DNA of 50,463 bases from Klebsiella pneumoniae. GTDB lineage: Bacteria; Verrucomicrobiota; Verrucomicrobiia; Limisphaerales; SXTU01. Location of the stretch: positions 1 through 50,463 of the forward strand of contig CALQJI020000035.1 of the NCBI GenBank assembly GCA_943330855.2. Reading direction: 5' to 3'. A program made the translations under genes and the position numbers. The notes below the pieces were generated by a model. It did not search any database. It was given only the letters and a program-made list of their open reading frames with translations, and was not told the DNA's origin. Positions 1 through 8,642 of the stretch are shown piece by piece; position 1 is the first letter of the stretch, and each line of letters starts with the position of its first letter.

Positions 1-276
1 GAGTTCAATTTCATGACGGAAAACAAAAACTTCACCGGCTAGGCGTCTCAAAACCCCTTCCTACACTTTCACTGCGGTTTGTAGGTCTATTATGGGCCAT
101 AATGGAGAGTCACAAGTGACTCAACGGGCTGATGTGTAGGGTGCAATCGGTCTGAGCATAGGCCATAGGAGTTCGCTGACCATACCGCAAACGGGTGAGA
201 TGAACCTAAAAACGGCGGTTGGAGACACGCCAAATGCGATTTCTAGGCGCATAATAGGCCATAATGGAGAGTCACA
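1..276. other. Gene-free left edge of the window
   Basis: No convincing gene is visible. The first 42 bases are open in frame 1 and end in TAG at 40-42, so they could be the last 13 codons of a gene entering from the left, but this is too short to judge. The rest is non-coding and contains a short hairpin-prone stretch (CCTACA ... TGTAGG, 59-87) and two copies of a 22-bp direct repeat described separately. Confidence 0.4.
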
Positions 277-278
277 AG
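95..278. repeat. Pair of 22-bp direct repeats
   Basis: An identical 22-base block starting GGCCATAATGG and ending TCACAAG occurs at 95-116 and again at 257-278, 162 bp apart. The second copy runs straight into the terminal inverted repeat of the palindromic element at 277-606. The pair may be an internal repeat unit of an accessory region or a duplicated insertion target; nothing in the spacer looks coding. Confidence 0.7.
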
Positions 279-606
279 GTTCCCCGCTGTTTTCGGTGGA
301 ATGGAAACCACCGAGTGCTCGGCTTCATCCCGGAGGGATGCGGGAACATAGCCGGGGGTAGAGCGTGATCGACGCCCCCGGTAAGCTGGCTTATTACCCC
401 ACCGCACCCCGGAGGGGTGCTGCAAAGGCCAAGCTCCATCCCGGGTTTCCGCGACCCCTTCAGGGTCGGAACCGAGCGGCGGCGGTTCCGGGGGTAGCGT
501 CGCTGGCGCGCCTCACCCCCGGCTAAGTTCCCGCATCCTTCCGGGATGCCCGCCACCGAACCCGCCTTCTGCCGCCATCCATTCCACTGAAAACAGCGGA
601 GAACCT
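277..606. mobile_element. 330-bp palindromic MITE-like element
   Basis: The two ends form 29-bp terminal inverted repeats with two mismatches (277-305 and 578-606, outer sequence AGGTTC...). Inside them a second long inverted block pairs about 328-366 with about 510-552 (CATCCCGGAGGGATGCGGG against its complement). The whole element is therefore a nested palindrome with no transposase. The short minus-strand ORFs inside it are by-products of the palindrome. It looks like a non-autonomous repeat mobilised in trans. No clear target duplication is visible. Confidence 0.7.
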
Positions 607-699
607 CGGTTTGCCACTGATCCAGTTGACCCGCAACGAGTCGGCTGGCCCTTTCAAGGACGAGCGGTCATCCAATCAAAGCTTCAGGCAGACGGCTGA

Positions 700-2586
700 T
701 TACTTCACCTCAATCGTCAGACCGGGCCGGGCTTGCTTCAAGCGCTCGATACCGGCCGGAGTGACCTTTTTAAGACCGCTAAGGTAAAGACGCTTGAGGG
801 ACTTGGCGGCGGCGAGGGACTGCAGGCCTTCGTCGTCCACCTGGGCGCTGCCGAGTTTGAACTCCTCCAGCAGAGGTAATTGCACGACCAGCTTCAGCGC
901 GTCGTTACCCACGGTGGGGGCGTAGGAGACGTCCAGCTTGCGGAGCGTGGCGATCTTCGCGGCGTGGGTGAGACCGGCGGCGGTGGCCTGGTTGTCGAGC
1001 AGGGTGAGGTCTTCGAGCGGGAGTTTCGTCAACGCGGCCACGGCTTCGCCGGAACTGGCCTTGTCCGCACTGCCCATGCCGCAACGCTTGAGCTGGGTTT
1101 GTTTCGCGAGGCTGGCGGCCCCGGCGTCGGTGAACCGGCTGTGAGCAAACCAGAGGCGGTCGGAAATGGGCACCTCCGCGATCGCCAGCAACCCGGCGTC
1201 GTTGAGCGGGGTGAAGTGGAAGTTCACGTTCTCCAGCTTGCGCAGGGCCTTGAGATGCGCGAAGCCGGTGCCGGTGCACTGGGTGGAGGCCAGCCCCAGA
1301 AACCGCAACTCGGTCAGGCCGGCGAGATGTTTCAGGGCATCGTCCTTGACGGGGGTGAGCGTGAGATTGAGTTCCCGTAGGCCGGTCAATTTCGCGAGAT
1401 GCTGCAAGCCGTCGCCTTGGATGGCGCAGTTCGCGAGGTCGAGCTTGCGCAGGGTGGTGACGCCGGCGAGGCGTTTCAACCAGTCGTCCATCACGCGTTC
1501 GTTGCGGCCGCCCTTGCCTTTCAGCGGGTTGTTGCCGTTGTAGAGGTCGATCGCGGTGGGCACCTCAAAAATCTCCATGCCGGTGTCTCCGGTCGCGAGG
1601 TAGAGCCACTGCGGGGCGCTGGGCGTGCAGACGAGCTGGCCGCCGAGCTCCTTGATTTCCGCTTCCAGTGCGAGCGTCTGCGGCCGGGCATTGGCGGCCC
1701 GTTCAATTTCGGGCAGGAAGACCGTGAGCCGGCGTTGCAAGTTCGGGTCAGACACCTTGGCGATCAAAGCAGAGCGGTTCACGGCTTCGCCGGGTGAAAG
1801 AATTTGCGTCAGCAAGGTCTTGTCCGCCGGAGCGGTTTTCAACTGGGCCAGCACGCCGTCCAGATACTGTTTCATCGCGGGCTCAGTCTGCTCGAAGCCA
1901 ACGGCTGATGGTGGCTGGCCGAGCGCGAGCCGCATGGCATTGTGCATCAGGTATTTTCCGCTCTCGGGCTTGAGGTGGATTTCGTCGCGATAGAGGGCCA
2001 CGAGTTTCTGGAGCGGGGCCTTTCCCGCGGCGATGTCTTCGGCGATTTGGGCGAGGAGGTTCTGTGCGAACGTCTGCCGCAGCTCGCGACCGGGATGCTG
2101 GCGGCGCAGCTCGGCGAGCAGGGCGCGGAAGTAGGCAGGGCTGTGCTCCATCGCGTTCGGGGCGGTGTAGCTGGCGAATTCGTCCGCGCGTTGAACCTCC
2201 TTGGCCCAGCCGGAGTGAATGACGAAGACCGCCCGGGGCTGCCGCTTCATCCAGGCCCCGATGGTTTCGACGTCCTGCGCCAGCGTGGAGCCGTAGTGGG
2301 GCTGCACGGAGATGACGTCATATTCTTTGTCGCGGAGGGCGGTGGGCCAGAGCGTGGAGTTCGTAACGCAGGGCTTGCCGGGGTGCTCGTAAACGTGGCG
2401 CAGATGCGTGCCACAATCCACATGCCACTGCACGTCGCCCGACAACCGGGACGGCACGGTGTCCCACGTCAGCGAGTTGCCAATCAGGTAGAAGCTGGTC
2501 TTGGTTGGTGCCTGCGTTAGCCCGTCGGTGGGGGTGGCGATCGCGAGGAGCGTGAGCAGCAGCCAAGTCTTGATGAAGTGCGTCAT
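700..2586 (-). CDS. Secreted SGNH-like / leucine-rich-repeat protein
   Basis: A 628-residue protein with an N-terminal signal peptide (hydrophobic core LLLTLLAIATP, residues about 9-19). Residues about 30-240 resemble an SGNH/GDSL-type domain: an early YLIGNSLTWD block carries the nucleophile-like Ser, and a later block reads HPGRELRQTFAQ. From about residue 330 to the end there are tandem leucine-rich repeats of the RI-like type (LRKLDLANC, LRELNLTLT, LRFLGLAST, LKRLYLSG). Such combinations are common among secreted proteins of Verrucomicrobia and Planctomycetes, where the LRR part is thought to bind a partner or ligand. Enzyme activity is inferred only from the weak SGNH resemblance. The gene stands alone. 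Confidence 0.75.
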   Translation of the reverse strand: MTHFIKTWLLLTLLAIATPTDGLTQAPTKTSFYLIGNSLTWDTVPSRLSGDVQWHVDCGTHLRHVYEHPGKPCVTNSTLWPTALRDKEYDVISVQPHYGSTLAQDVETIGAWMKRQPRAVFVIHSGWAKEVQRADEFASYTAPNAMEHSPAYFRALLAELRRQHPGRELRQTFAQNLLAQIAEDIAAGKAPLQKLVALYRDEIHLKPESGKYLMHNAMRLALGQPPSAVGFEQTEPAMKQYLDGVLAQLKTAPADKTLLTQILSPGEAVNRSALIAKVSDPNLQRRLTVFLPEIERAANARPQTLALEAEIKELGGQLVCTPSAPQWLYLATGDTGMEIFEVPTAIDLYNGNNPLKGKGGRNERVMDDWLKRLAGVTTLRKLDLANCAIQGDGLQHLAKLTGLRELNLTLTPVKDDALKHLAGLTELRFLGLASTQCTGTGFAHLKALRKLENVNFHFTPLNDAGLLAIAEVPISDRLWFAHSRFTDAGAASLAKQTQLKRCGMGSADKASSGEAVAALTKLPLEDLTLLDNQATAAGLTHAAKIATLRKLDVSYAPTVGNDALKLVVQLPLLEEFKLGSAQVDDEGLQSLAAAKSLKRLYLSGLKKVTPAGIERLKQARPGLTIEVK

Positions 2587-2781
2587 GTGATTTCCCAGCT
2601 AGTTTCGGCAAGAGGGTTCCGAAGTCGAATGAATTTTCGGACACCATCCTTGCCACCGCAAGGTGTGGCACCCACGTCGACCTCACTCCGCGACTTTACT
2701 ACCATAGCAGTGCAGGCCGCACTCGACACCCTGCCATTCTGTGCGCGGTCACGCGCGGGGTGGCTGCCACCGGGCCACCCG

Positions 2782-3172
2782 AACCCGGTCACGGACACCC
2801 TGCCCCCCGGCATCCTGACCGTGGCCCAACTCTCGGCCCTACTGGCTGCCGCCGATGTCGTGACGCTGCGGTGGCTGGTTTTCGGCGCGTTCGCCGGGCT
2901 GCGGACCCCGGAGGTCGGGCGGCTGCGGTGGGAGGACATTCGGTGGGACGAGGGGCAGCTCTACGTTGAGCCGGGGAAGACGCGGAACGCCGAGCGGTGG
3001 GTGACACTGACGCCTCCGGTGATTGCCCTACGCGCGCGACTCGCCGACCGGACCCGACGGTCCGGTGCTGCGAGGCCTCGCGGCATCACAGCAGCTCACC
3101 TACCGCTACCGAAGCTACAAGCTGGCGGGCGTGACGCCACCGCCCAATGCGCTGCGCCACTCGTTCGGCTCG
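2782..3172 (+). pseudogene. Decayed tyrosine recombinase (integrase) fragment
   Basis: Two frames together encode the core of a phage/island-type tyrosine recombinase. The first (about 2782-3030) reads NPV...LTVAQLSALLAAAD followed by the box I motif AGLRTPEVGRLRWEDI with the catalytic Arg, and then GKTRNAERWVTL with the beta-hairpin Lys. The second (about 3090-3172) reads SYKLAGVTPPPNALRHSFGS, the box II motif with the second Arg. A frameshift or small deletion near 3030-3090 separates the parts. The N-terminal arm-binding domain and the C-terminal catalytic Tyr are missing. The fragment ends about 165 bp from the 3' end of ssrA, a favourite integrase target, so it is probably the relic of an island inserted there. 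Confidence 0.8.
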
Positions 3173-3335
3173 CCGTGTTGGTCCTTCTCTAGTGGTTTCA
3201 CAGGCTCGGGGGGGGCGGGGTTTTACTGGGCTTTTGCTGGCATTCCCGTGCGTTTCTGCCAAAACAGCACTGTCTCTGAAAAAAAGTGGTCGAAAACGGT
3301 CATGCTCTCAGAAAACCTCGTTTTCATTGGGAAAG

Positions 3336-3689
3336 TGGTGGAGGCGGCGGGAATCGAACCCGCGTCCTCGGCAGAGTTGCCAGCCGCGACTACATGCTTA
3401 TTCCAGGAATATTTGTCGGCTACGGGGTAGCGCCTGAACTCGAAACCCGCTGCTTAGTCCGCATGAAATTTCTCGGCTGCTGGCGCGCGGTCCCCGCCCT
3501 CAACCATGCCTGCTAATGGCGTTCACTCGACGTAGCAGGTGTCTGCCGGTGAACGTCGCGGCTGTTTAGGCTGCGAGGGCCAACTCTTCGTTAGCTCTTA
3601 TTTTTTGGTTCGATGATTAACGAGGCTAACGGACCATCCTCGGCATGCCGCCTCTGGCGCATCTCCCAAGTCGAAACCAGTGCGCCCCC
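3336..3689 (-). ncRNA. ssrA: tmRNA (transfer-messenger RNA)
   Basis: Rescues stalled ribosomes with SmpB and tags the nascent chain for proteolysis. On the minus strand the 5' end GGGGGCG (3689-3683) pairs with CGCCTCC near the 3' end (3346-3340, one G-U), followed by A73 and an encoded CCA (3338-3336). The T-arm GCGGG-TTCGATT-CCCGC is intact. The tag reading frame runs from 3595 to 3566: GCT AAC GAA GAG TTG GCC CTC GCA GCC TAA, encoding ANEELALAA after the charged alanine. GCATGCCGAGG near the 5' part matches the usual tmRNA layout. It is a one-piece molecule of 354 nt, not a permuted form. An integrase relic lies just beyond its 3' end. Confidence 0.97.
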
Positions 3690-3702
3690 GATCAGCAGCC
3701 GG

Positions 3703-3731
3703 ACTATCCGTGTCTCCCGTCGGCCCGTCAA
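3703..3731 (-). promoter_or_regulatory. Sigma-70-type promoter of ssrA
   Basis: On the minus strand a TTGACG -35 box (3731-3726) is followed after exactly 17 bases by a GATAGT -10 box (3708-3703). The -10 box ends 13 bases before the mature tmRNA 5' end, leaving a short leader of the kind RNase P removes. Position and spacing make this the best promoter in the window. Confidence 0.75.
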
Positions 3732-3758
3732 CAAGCGCGTTCAACAAGCGATAGCGGC

Positions 3759-3815
3759 GCACTGTGAGTGCTGGCCTCGCATCTCAAACCGGCGGTCTCA
3801 GACCGCCGCTACAGG
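3759..3815. repeat. Double-hairpin dispersed repeat, copy 1
   Basis: Two adjacent hairpins: GCACTGTGAGTGC (3759-3771), then GGCGGTCTCAGACCGCC (3791-3807) followed by GCTACAGG. Copies with the same order lie at 21935-21985 and 23323-23373. It sits just beyond the 3' end of the hydrolase gene at 3829. Confidence 0.75.
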
Positions 3816-3828
3816 GCCGCGCGCGCGG

Positions 3829-4725
3829 CTACTTCGTAAATCCCTGCACCTTCAGCCACACTGCCAAGTCCAGCGACCACGGGTGCAGCGCGGACACCGG
3901 CGTCTTCTCCGGGTCCCAGCCTTTCACGCCCAGGCCGATGCCGTGCGCGCCCTTTTGATACACGTGCAGGTCGAAGGGCACTCCGTTGCGCTGCAAGGCG
4001 GCGGCGAACTCCATCGCGTTTTCCACCTTCACGCCCTTGTCCTCCCACGTGTGCCACACGAAGCACGGCGGGGTTGCCTTCGTGACTTGTAGCTCGTTCG
4101 ACAAGAGTTTCACCAACTCTTCGGACGGCTCCTTCCCGAGTAAATTGTTCTTCGACCCGTTGTGCGTGTGCACGCCCATCGAGATGACGGGATAGCAAAG
4201 GATGCCCAAGTCCGGTCGGCTGCTGGCGCGCTCGATGGGGTCGATGGCGTCGGGCTTGCCCGCGTCGAAATGCGTCACCGCCGTCGAGGCCAAATGCCCA
4301 CCGGCACTGCTGCCCATCACGCCGATGCGTTTGGCGTCCAGCTTCCACTCACCTGCGTTCGCGCGCACGTAGCGCACCGCGCGGTTCACGTCGTTCATCA
4401 TCGCCGGGTGTCGGTAGCCCGCCGAGCCGAGGCGATATTTCAGCACGAAGCCCGCGATGCCGTGGGCGTTCAGCCACAGCGCGTAATCCTTCCCCTCGTG
4501 GCCGGCCAACCCGCCGTAGCCGCCGCCGGGACAAATCACGACTGATGCACCCGTGGCCTTGTCCGCCGCCGGGAAGAACGGCGTGAGGGTGGGAATGTCC
4601 TTCACCGGGTCCGCGCCCAGCGCGCCGGGAGTCTCTTTGGCCCAGAGCGGGAAAGCTTCCTTCGGTTGAGCGAGGAGCGAGGCGGTGGAGGCGAGAACGA
4701 GGGCGGCGAGGGCGAGGAGTTTCAT
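3829..4725 (-). CDS. Secreted alpha/beta hydrolase (esterase)
   Basis: A 298-residue exported serine hydrolase of the acetylesterase/BD-FAE-like group. The ATG at 4725 is chosen because it begins a clean signal peptide (residues 1-20, ending SLLAQ); the frame stays open upstream but is not protein-like there. Visible motifs are the oxyanion segment CPGGGYGG (65-72), the nucleophile elbow GSSAGG with Ser140, the acid in WEDKG (Asp229) and the His in KGAHG (His261). These proteins usually deacetylate or de-esterify plant polysaccharides or small esters in the periplasm. The true substrate cannot be read from sequence. It lies downstream of the NHL gene on the same strand, 154 bp away. Confidence 0.85.
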   Translation of the reverse strand: MKLLALAALVLASTASLLAQPKEAFPLWAKETPGALGADPVKDIPTLTPFFPAADKATGASVVICPGGGYGGLAGHEGKDYALWLNAHGIAGFVLKYRLGSAGYRHPAMMNDVNRAVRYVRANAGEWKLDAKRIGVMGSSAGGHLASTAVTHFDAGKPDAIDPIERASSRPDLGILCYPVISMGVHTHNGSKNNLLGKEPSEELVKLLSNELQVTKATPPCFVWHTWEDKGVKVENAMEFAAALQRNGVPFDLHVYQKGAHGIGLGVKGWDPEKTPVSALHPWSLDLAVWLKVQGFTK

Positions 4726-4879
4726 AGTGTGCTTCAACTTCGGAACTGGCCGCGACAATACCGGGCGTGGGAAAGCGGCTTCAACTTGAATCCTATGATC
4801 CACCACTGATCGGCAGTCATCCGGAACGATTCCATTCGAACCACAAAGGACACAAAGGCCCGCTAGGGAAATCGAACTC

Positions 4880-5926
4880 CTACTTCTCAATGCGCAGGAT
4901 GCGGTCGTTGTAGCTGTCGGTGATGTAGAGCGTGCCGTCGCGGTGGACGGTGACGCCGTGCGGGCGCGCGAGGTTGCACTCCAACGGCGAACCGCCCAGC
5001 ACTCCCCTGCCCTGCTTCCCGGTGCCAGCGATGCGGATAATCTTGCCGTCCTTCGGCGTGAACTTGCGGATGAGATGGCTCTCCGCGTCGGCGATGATCA
5101 CGTTGTCGTCGAGGTCCACACAGAGATGTTTTGGGCCATTCAGGGTCGCGGCCAGCGCGGGGCCGCCGTCGCCGGTGCCACCTTTCGCACCGCTGGCGTT
5201 GACGACCGTTTTGATTTTGCCGTCGGTCGAGACGACGCGCAGCGCGTTGCCGCCGCGTTCGAGAATGTAAATGTTGCCCTTGCGATCGACCGCGACAGCT
5301 CGCGGGTCCGAGAGCGGAGCGTCGGTCGCGACCGCGCCATCCTCGGGGCGACCCTTCTTGCCGTTGCCCGCGACAATGCGCGACTTGCCGCTCGCAACAT
5401 CCAACTCGTGGATGCGAGTGAGGTCGGCGATGAGGAGCTTCGTGCCAGTGAAATCCAGCGTGATGCAATACGGCCCGCCGCTGCGCGCCTTCTCGGCTGG
5501 GACAGAATAGCCAGCGAGGCTCGTGACGATGCCGGACTTCACGTCCACCTTGCGCACGCGCCCGGCCCATGTGTCGCCAATGAGCACGCTGCCGTCAGGG
5601 AGCACGGCGAGGTTGTGGGGGCCGTTGAATTCCGCCGCGAGGGCGGGTCCACCGTCGCCGCTGGCACCAGCTTTGCCAGTGCCCGCGAGGTGCGTGAGCA
5701 CGCCCGTGGCGTCCATCTTGAGCAGTCGGTTTCCGGAGGCCATCTCGATGATGAAGAGATTGCCCGCGCGGTCAAAGTCCACGCCGAACGGCTCCTTCAG
5801 TCTCGCCTCGGCAGCTGGAATGCCGGTGGCGTCCTTCGCTCCGCCCGCGACGAGAACAATCCTTTCGGCGCGCAACGGCAGAACGGCCAGCAGTGCTGCA
5901 ACGAGAATCAATAAACGAGAATTCAT
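4880..5926 (-). CDS. Secreted NHL-repeat beta-propeller protein
   Basis: A 348-residue protein with a signal peptide (MNSRLLILVAALLAVLPLRA, then ERIVLVAGG). The rest consists of NHL-type repeats with recurrent cores such as PFGVDFDRAGNLFIIE, LSDPRAVAVDRKGNIYILE and LARPHGVTVHRDGTLYITD, alternating with GxGxxGxxGDGGPA loops. This is the six-bladed propeller architecture of exported NHL proteins, which usually bind ligands or serve as scaffolds; a few are lyases. No catalytic motif is evident. Roles in peptidoglycan or polysaccharide binding would be guesses. Confidence 0.85.
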   Translation of the reverse strand: MNSRLLILVAALLAVLPLRAERIVLVAGGAKDATGIPAAEARLKEPFGVDFDRAGNLFIIEMASGNRLLKMDATGVLTHLAGTGKAGASGDGGPALAAEFNGPHNLAVLPDGSVLIGDTWAGRVRKVDVKSGIVTSLAGYSVPAEKARSGGPYCITLDFTGTKLLIADLTRIHELDVASGKSRIVAGNGKKGRPEDGAVATDAPLSDPRAVAVDRKGNIYILERGGNALRVVSTDGKIKTVVNASGAKGGTGDGGPALAATLNGPKHLCVDLDDNVIIADAESHLIRKFTPKDGKIIRIAGTGKQGRGVLGGSPLECNLARPHGVTVHRDGTLYITDSYNDRILRIEK

Positions 5927-6012
5927 AGCGTGCGATTTTCTACGGGATCAAGCCTGCGACGGCGAGGGCAAATGCGGCGCAAAGCTCGATGCAGTGCGAG
6001 CCACCCCTCGCT

Positions 6013-8484
6013 TCACGGCGGCGGGAGGTCGGTGGGGGTGAAGGTCGAGACCGGTGGCTCGGCGGCGCGCTTCACGTGCTTGTCGAACCAGTGGAGGGTT
6101 TCCCAGAGGACGTGCTCCACGCTCTCGCGGGCTTCGTAGCCGTGGCTTTCGTGGGGGAGCAGGACCAGTCGGGCGGTGCCGCCGTTGCCTTTGACGGCCT
6201 GGTAGAGGCGTTCGCTTTGCATCGGGAAGGTGCCGGGGTTGTTGTCTGCTTCTCCGTGGATGAGCAACAGCGGCTCGTTGATGCGGTGGGCGAACATGAA
6301 GGGCGACATGCGCGAGTAAATCTCCGGCGCTTCCCAGAGGGTGCGGCGTTCGTTTTGGAAGCCGAAGGGCGTGAGCGTGCGGTTGTAAGCGCCGCTGCGG
6401 GCCACGCCAGCGCGGAAGATGTCGGTGTGCGCCATGAGGTTCGCCACCATGAACGCGCCGTAGCTGTGGCCGCCCACCCCGATGCGATGCGGGTCGGCGA
6501 TGCCCATTTCGACGGCTTTGTCCACGGCGGCCTTGGCGCTGGTGATGACTTGTTCGAGGAAGGTGTCGTTGGCTTTCTTGGGGTCGCCGATGACGGGCAT
6601 CGTGGCGTTGTCGAGGACGGCGTAGCCTTGCGTGACGAGGAAGAGATGGCTCGCGCCGGTCAAGGTCGTGTAACGGTTCGCGGTGGTGGTGACCTGGCCG
6701 GCGGTGTCGCTGTCGCTGAACTCGCGCGGGTAGGCCCAGAGGATGGTCGGCAGGCGCCGGCCGGGCTGGTAGTCGGCGGGCAGGTAGAGGGTGAAGGAGA
6801 GCGGGACGCCATCGACCCGCTGGTAGGTGACGAGTTGTTTGCGGATGCCCCGGAGCTGCGGCATGAGGTCGGGGAAGTCGGTGAGGGGCTTGCGCGCGCC
6901 GTCGGCGAGAGTGCGGATGAAGTAGTTCGCCGGGCGGGTCGGGGATTCGCGGCGGGTGATGAACTGGGAGGCGTCGGGTTTCAGCAAGGCGACGACGGAC
7001 TCGTGCCCACCTTCGTCGGTCTGGTAGAGGCGCTCGGTGCGGAGCGAGACAAGGTTGAAGGTGTCGAGGAACGGCCGCTCGCCGTCGGGCGTCGCGCCCG
7101 CGCCGGTGAGGTAGAGGCTGCCTTCGTGCACGCGTGCTACGCGGAAGCCATTGGTCAACGGGCGCAGCAGCGGCGAGCCGGGGTCGCCATAACGGTCTTG
7201 GGCGGAGACATCCCAGAGCAGGCGGGACGGCTCGGCGGGGGCGTTGGGGTTGATGAGCCAGGTGCGGTTCCAGCGGCGGCTGGCTTGGTGTTCGCGCACG
7301 AGCGCCACGTCGGGGCGCTCGGTCCAGGTCAGGGCTTGGAAGCGATGCTCGGTCTTCTCCAACTCGACCGGGGTGTCCGTGAACGGCGCGTCGAGCATCA
7401 GGATGCGATCGCGGTGCGCCACCTTCTTCCGTGAGTCGCCGCCGTCAAGCGCCTCGACCCACGCGAGGGTCGCGGGATGGGTCGGACGCCACTGGTAGCC
7501 ACGCGGGCCGGGGCGCACGCCGCCGATGGGAATTTCCTCGGCCAGCGGCAGGTTGGCGAGGGTGAACACGACCTTGCCATCGAGGCCGATGACTTCGACC
7601 GCGCGCGGAAACATGGCTGAGGGCAATTGGTAGGAATAGGGCCGCTGAATGCGGGAGGCGAGGAGGAGTTGGCCGTTGGGCGAAGGGTCAATGGTGGAGT
7701 AGATGGCGGGCGCGCCGATGGGTTTGGGGTCGCCGTTCTTGGCGTTGATGAGGGCGAGTTGGGACGTGGCGTGGTAGTCAAAGAGTTCCTCGTGATAGGG
7801 CGAATCGAGCAGGTCTTGGAAGGTGCGGGCGGGGGCGACCTTGCCGGTGGTTTCCTGCACGAGCGGGCCGCCGGGAACGCGGGCTTCGATGGGCGGCTTG
7901 GGGCGATTGGCCGGAATGGTTTGGCAAAGGAGCGCCTGGCTGTCGGGCCTCCATTGGAACGGCTCGCCGAGGGCGGCGTTGATGCCGCCGCGCAGGCGAC
8001 GGGGGCTGCCGCGCTTGGCTTCACATACCCACAGCTCCACTTCCTTCGAGCCAAAGCGAAGGAACGCGAATTGTTTCCCATCCGGCGACCACGCCGGCGG
8101 TGTGATGCGGGCGCCGGGGGGGATGGCGATGGGGCGTTCCTTGCCGTCGGGGATGAGGTGCAGCGTCAGCTCGACGCAACGCGCGGTGCGATGCGGGCCG
8201 TTGTTGAGCGGGTTGATGCGGAGGCCGGCGAGGCGCAGGACGGGTTCGGCCAAGTCCGCGACGGGCGGGTGCCGCTCGGCGCGATAGATAATCATCGCGT
8301 CGCGTTGGGGATTGAAATGCACCGTGGGCGCGGCGGGCGTGGAGAGGAGTTCGCCGATAGGAGCGGGGGCCTTCTGATAACCGTCCGCAGCGGCGAGCGG
8401 AGCGGGCGCAAGGACACCGCCCACGAGCAAGAGTCCGAGGACTGTTGCGCGCCACTGAAACCGGTTGCGGAGAATGCCAAGCAT
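6013..8484 (-). CDS. Secreted S9-family prolyl-oligopeptidase-like peptidase
   Basis: An 823-residue exported serine peptidase. Residues 1-33 form a signal peptide, the middle (about 60-560) is a beta-propeller, and the C-terminal 250 residues are an alpha/beta hydrolase domain. Catalytic residues are visible as GGHSYGAF (Ser674), HGEAD (Asp747) and HESHGY (His781). The sequence around the active site (ARSGAYNRTLTPFGFQ, then RRTLWEAPE) is that of the glutamyl endopeptidase branch (S9D, as in plastid CGEP), which cuts peptides after Glu in peptide clean-up. Full length for the family. It follows midA on the same strand but is separated from it by a repeat. Confidence 0.87.
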   Translation of the reverse strand: MLGILRNRFQWRATVLGLLLVGGVLAPAPLAAADGYQKAPAPIGELLSTPAAPTVHFNPQRDAMIIYRAERHPPVADLAEPVLRLAGLRINPLNNGPHRTARCVELTLHLIPDGKERPIAIPPGARITPPAWSPDGKQFAFLRFGSKEVELWVCEAKRGSPRRLRGGINAALGEPFQWRPDSQALLCQTIPANRPKPPIEARVPGGPLVQETTGKVAPARTFQDLLDSPYHEELFDYHATSQLALINAKNGDPKPIGAPAIYSTIDPSPNGQLLLASRIQRPYSYQLPSAMFPRAVEVIGLDGKVVFTLANLPLAEEIPIGGVRPGPRGYQWRPTHPATLAWVEALDGGDSRKKVAHRDRILMLDAPFTDTPVELEKTEHRFQALTWTERPDVALVREHQASRRWNRTWLINPNAPAEPSRLLWDVSAQDRYGDPGSPLLRPLTNGFRVARVHEGSLYLTGAGATPDGERPFLDTFNLVSLRTERLYQTDEGGHESVVALLKPDASQFITRRESPTRPANYFIRTLADGARKPLTDFPDLMPQLRGIRKQLVTYQRVDGVPLSFTLYLPADYQPGRRLPTILWAYPREFSDSDTAGQVTTTANRYTTLTGASHLFLVTQGYAVLDNATMPVIGDPKKANDTFLEQVITSAKAAVDKAVEMGIADPHRIGVGGHSYGAFMVANLMAHTDIFRAGVARSGAYNRTLTPFGFQNERRTLWEAPEIYSRMSPFMFAHRINEPLLLIHGEADNNPGTFPMQSERLYQAVKGNGGTARLVLLPHESHGYEARESVEHVLWETLHWFDKHVKRAAEPPVSTFTPTDLPPP

Positions 8485-8550
8485 CGGGTCTGGGCTGAAA
8501 GTAGAGAGATTGTGACAAAGCCCGAGGGGCGGGGCAAGGGAAGGATTGGG

Positions 8551-8642
8551 GAGGGTTGAAGAATTGAAGGGTTAAAGAAGGGCCGACTCCTCGCACTCTT
8601 CCACTCTTTAACTCTTCAACCCTTCAACCCTTCAACCCTCTC
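8551..8642. repeat. Palindromic repeat (TTGAAGGGTTGAAGGG type)
   Basis: The left arm GAGGGTTGAAGAATTGAAGG (8551-8570) and the purine-rich bases after it are complementary to the right arm ending CTTCAACCCTTCAACCCTC (8622-8640). The right arm carries three tandem TTGAAGGG units on the minus strand. It overlaps the 3' end of midA: the last codons and stop of that gene are made of repeat sequence. Confidence 0.75.

Noticed and set aside
243..556. Short minus-strand ORFs of 60 and 94 codons
   Set aside because: They lie wholly inside the palindromic element and their peptide sequence reflects the repeat; no start context or family resemblance.
3240..3335. Intrinsic terminator after ssrA
   Set aside because: A T-run exists on the minus strand near 3280-3286 and a short GAAAAC/GTTTTC stem near 3311-3325, but they are not adjacent as a proper stem plus U-tract.
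5989..7434. 481-codon plus-strand ORF opposite the S9 peptidase
   Set aside because: Antisense shadow; the minus-strand gene has a full catalytic triad.
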